This document shows positions 13,512 through 13,855 of a stretch of DNA of 13,855 nucleotides, piece after piece. The translations under genes were made by a program, and so were the position numbers. Source of the stretch: Sphingomonadaceae bacterium (GTDB lineage Bacteria > Pseudomonadota > Alphaproteobacteria > Sphingomonadales > Sphingomonadaceae); contig CANEVG010000047.1 in NCBI GenBank assembly GCA_947442095.1, forward strand, positions 1-13,855. The letters run 5' to 3'. How positions within the stretch are numbered: the first letter of the stretch is position 1; each line of letters opens with the position of its first letter. The notes under the pieces were generated by a model. The model did no database searches. It was not told the origin of the DNA and was given only the letters and a program-made list of their open reading frames with translations.

Positions 13512-13855
13512 ATGGCCAGTGCGATTTCCGCCAACCGCGCCGAGCTGCTCGCGATCGCCAACGCAGTTGCGACCGAGAAGATGATCGACAAATCCATCGT
13601 CATCGAGGCGATGGAAGAGGCGATCCAGAAGTCCGCGCGCAACCGCTACGGCGCGGAAAACGACATTCGCGCCAAGCTCGATCCGCGCACCGGTGATCTG
13701 CGTCTGTGGCGCGTGGTCGAAGTGGTTGAAGAGGTTGAGGACTACTTCAAGCAAGTGGACCTCAAGGCCGCCGAAAAGCTGCAGCCGGGCGCGAAAGTCG
13801 GCGACTTCCTCGTCGATCCGCTGCCGCCGGTCGATCTTGGCCGTATCGACGCGCA
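13512..13855 (+). CDS. nusA: Transcription termination/antitermination factor NusA, 5' part
   Basis: The N-terminal 114 residues of NusA, which binds RNA polymerase near the RNA exit channel and affects pausing, termination and antitermination. The N-terminal domain is recognisable: ANRAELLAIANAVATEKMID, then IEAMEEAIQKSARNRYG and an acidic VEVVEEVEDYF. The ATG at 13512 comes three bases after the rimP stop, with AGGAAG inside the rimP end as its binding site, so the two are co-transcribed. The gene is cut by the end of the window; the S1 and KH domains are not seen. Confidence 0.95.
   Translation, partial: MASAISANRAELLAIANAVATEKMIDKSIVIEAMEEAIQKSARNRYGAENDIRAKLDPRTGDLRLWRVVEVVEEVEDYFKQVDLKAAEKLQPGAKVGDFLVDPLPPVDLGRIDA

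Noticed and set aside
12618..13754. A 378-codon open frame on the minus strand opposite rimP and nusA
   Set aside because: It is an antisense shadow: rimP and nusA have family signatures, good starts and conserved order, while this frame has no recognisable domain.
1..13855. CRISPR array or insertion sequence
   Set aside because: No regularly spaced direct repeats and no transposase-like protein with terminal repeats were found.

Overview
The window comes from an alphaproteobacterium, most likely a sphingomonad (Novosphingobium, Sphingobium or Erythrobacter type). The evidence is the high-GC chromosomal part, the rimP-nusA start, the LexA and Zur-type operator styles, and protein families typical of that group. 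The genus is an inference.

Positions 1 to about 4972 are one end of a genomic island. A 46-base 3' fragment of a tRNA-Arg(CCT) gene, from anticodon loop to CCA, lies at 4927-4972 with no 5' half. This is what integration into the 3' end of a tRNA leaves at the far boundary. Inside it are a P4-type integrase cut down to its arm-binding domain (4400-4759), a DUF6880 gene whose start codon lies in the end of that truncated reading frame, a CHC2/TOPRIM primase-like protein, a lytic transglycosylase of the conjugation type, a small ORF behind it, and an exported protein of unknown function. Two nearly identical GAAC-N7-GAAC sites (1920-1934 and 4828-4842) match the alphaproteobacterial LexA box. 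One lies between the divergent transglycosylase and primase-like genes and the other upstream of the integrase remnant, so the SOS response probably controls this part of the island.

From about 4973 on the sequence looks like core chromosome. A leftward ABC operon (ATPase and two paralogous DUF3526 permeases, all overlapping by 1-4 bases) is divergent from a TonB-dependent receptor. Between them is a 30-bp dyad whose core resembles a Zur (zinc uptake regulator) site, suggesting one zinc-responsive transport system. Next come a complete tRNA-Arg(TCT) on the minus strand with an odd inverted repeat at its 3' end, a queuosine-precursor transporter overlapping a DUF1761 membrane protein, a two-hairpin intergenic repeat, a leftward pair of a 50-residue exported or membrane peptide and a PspC protein, and the start of the rimP-nusA operon (nusA runs off the window).
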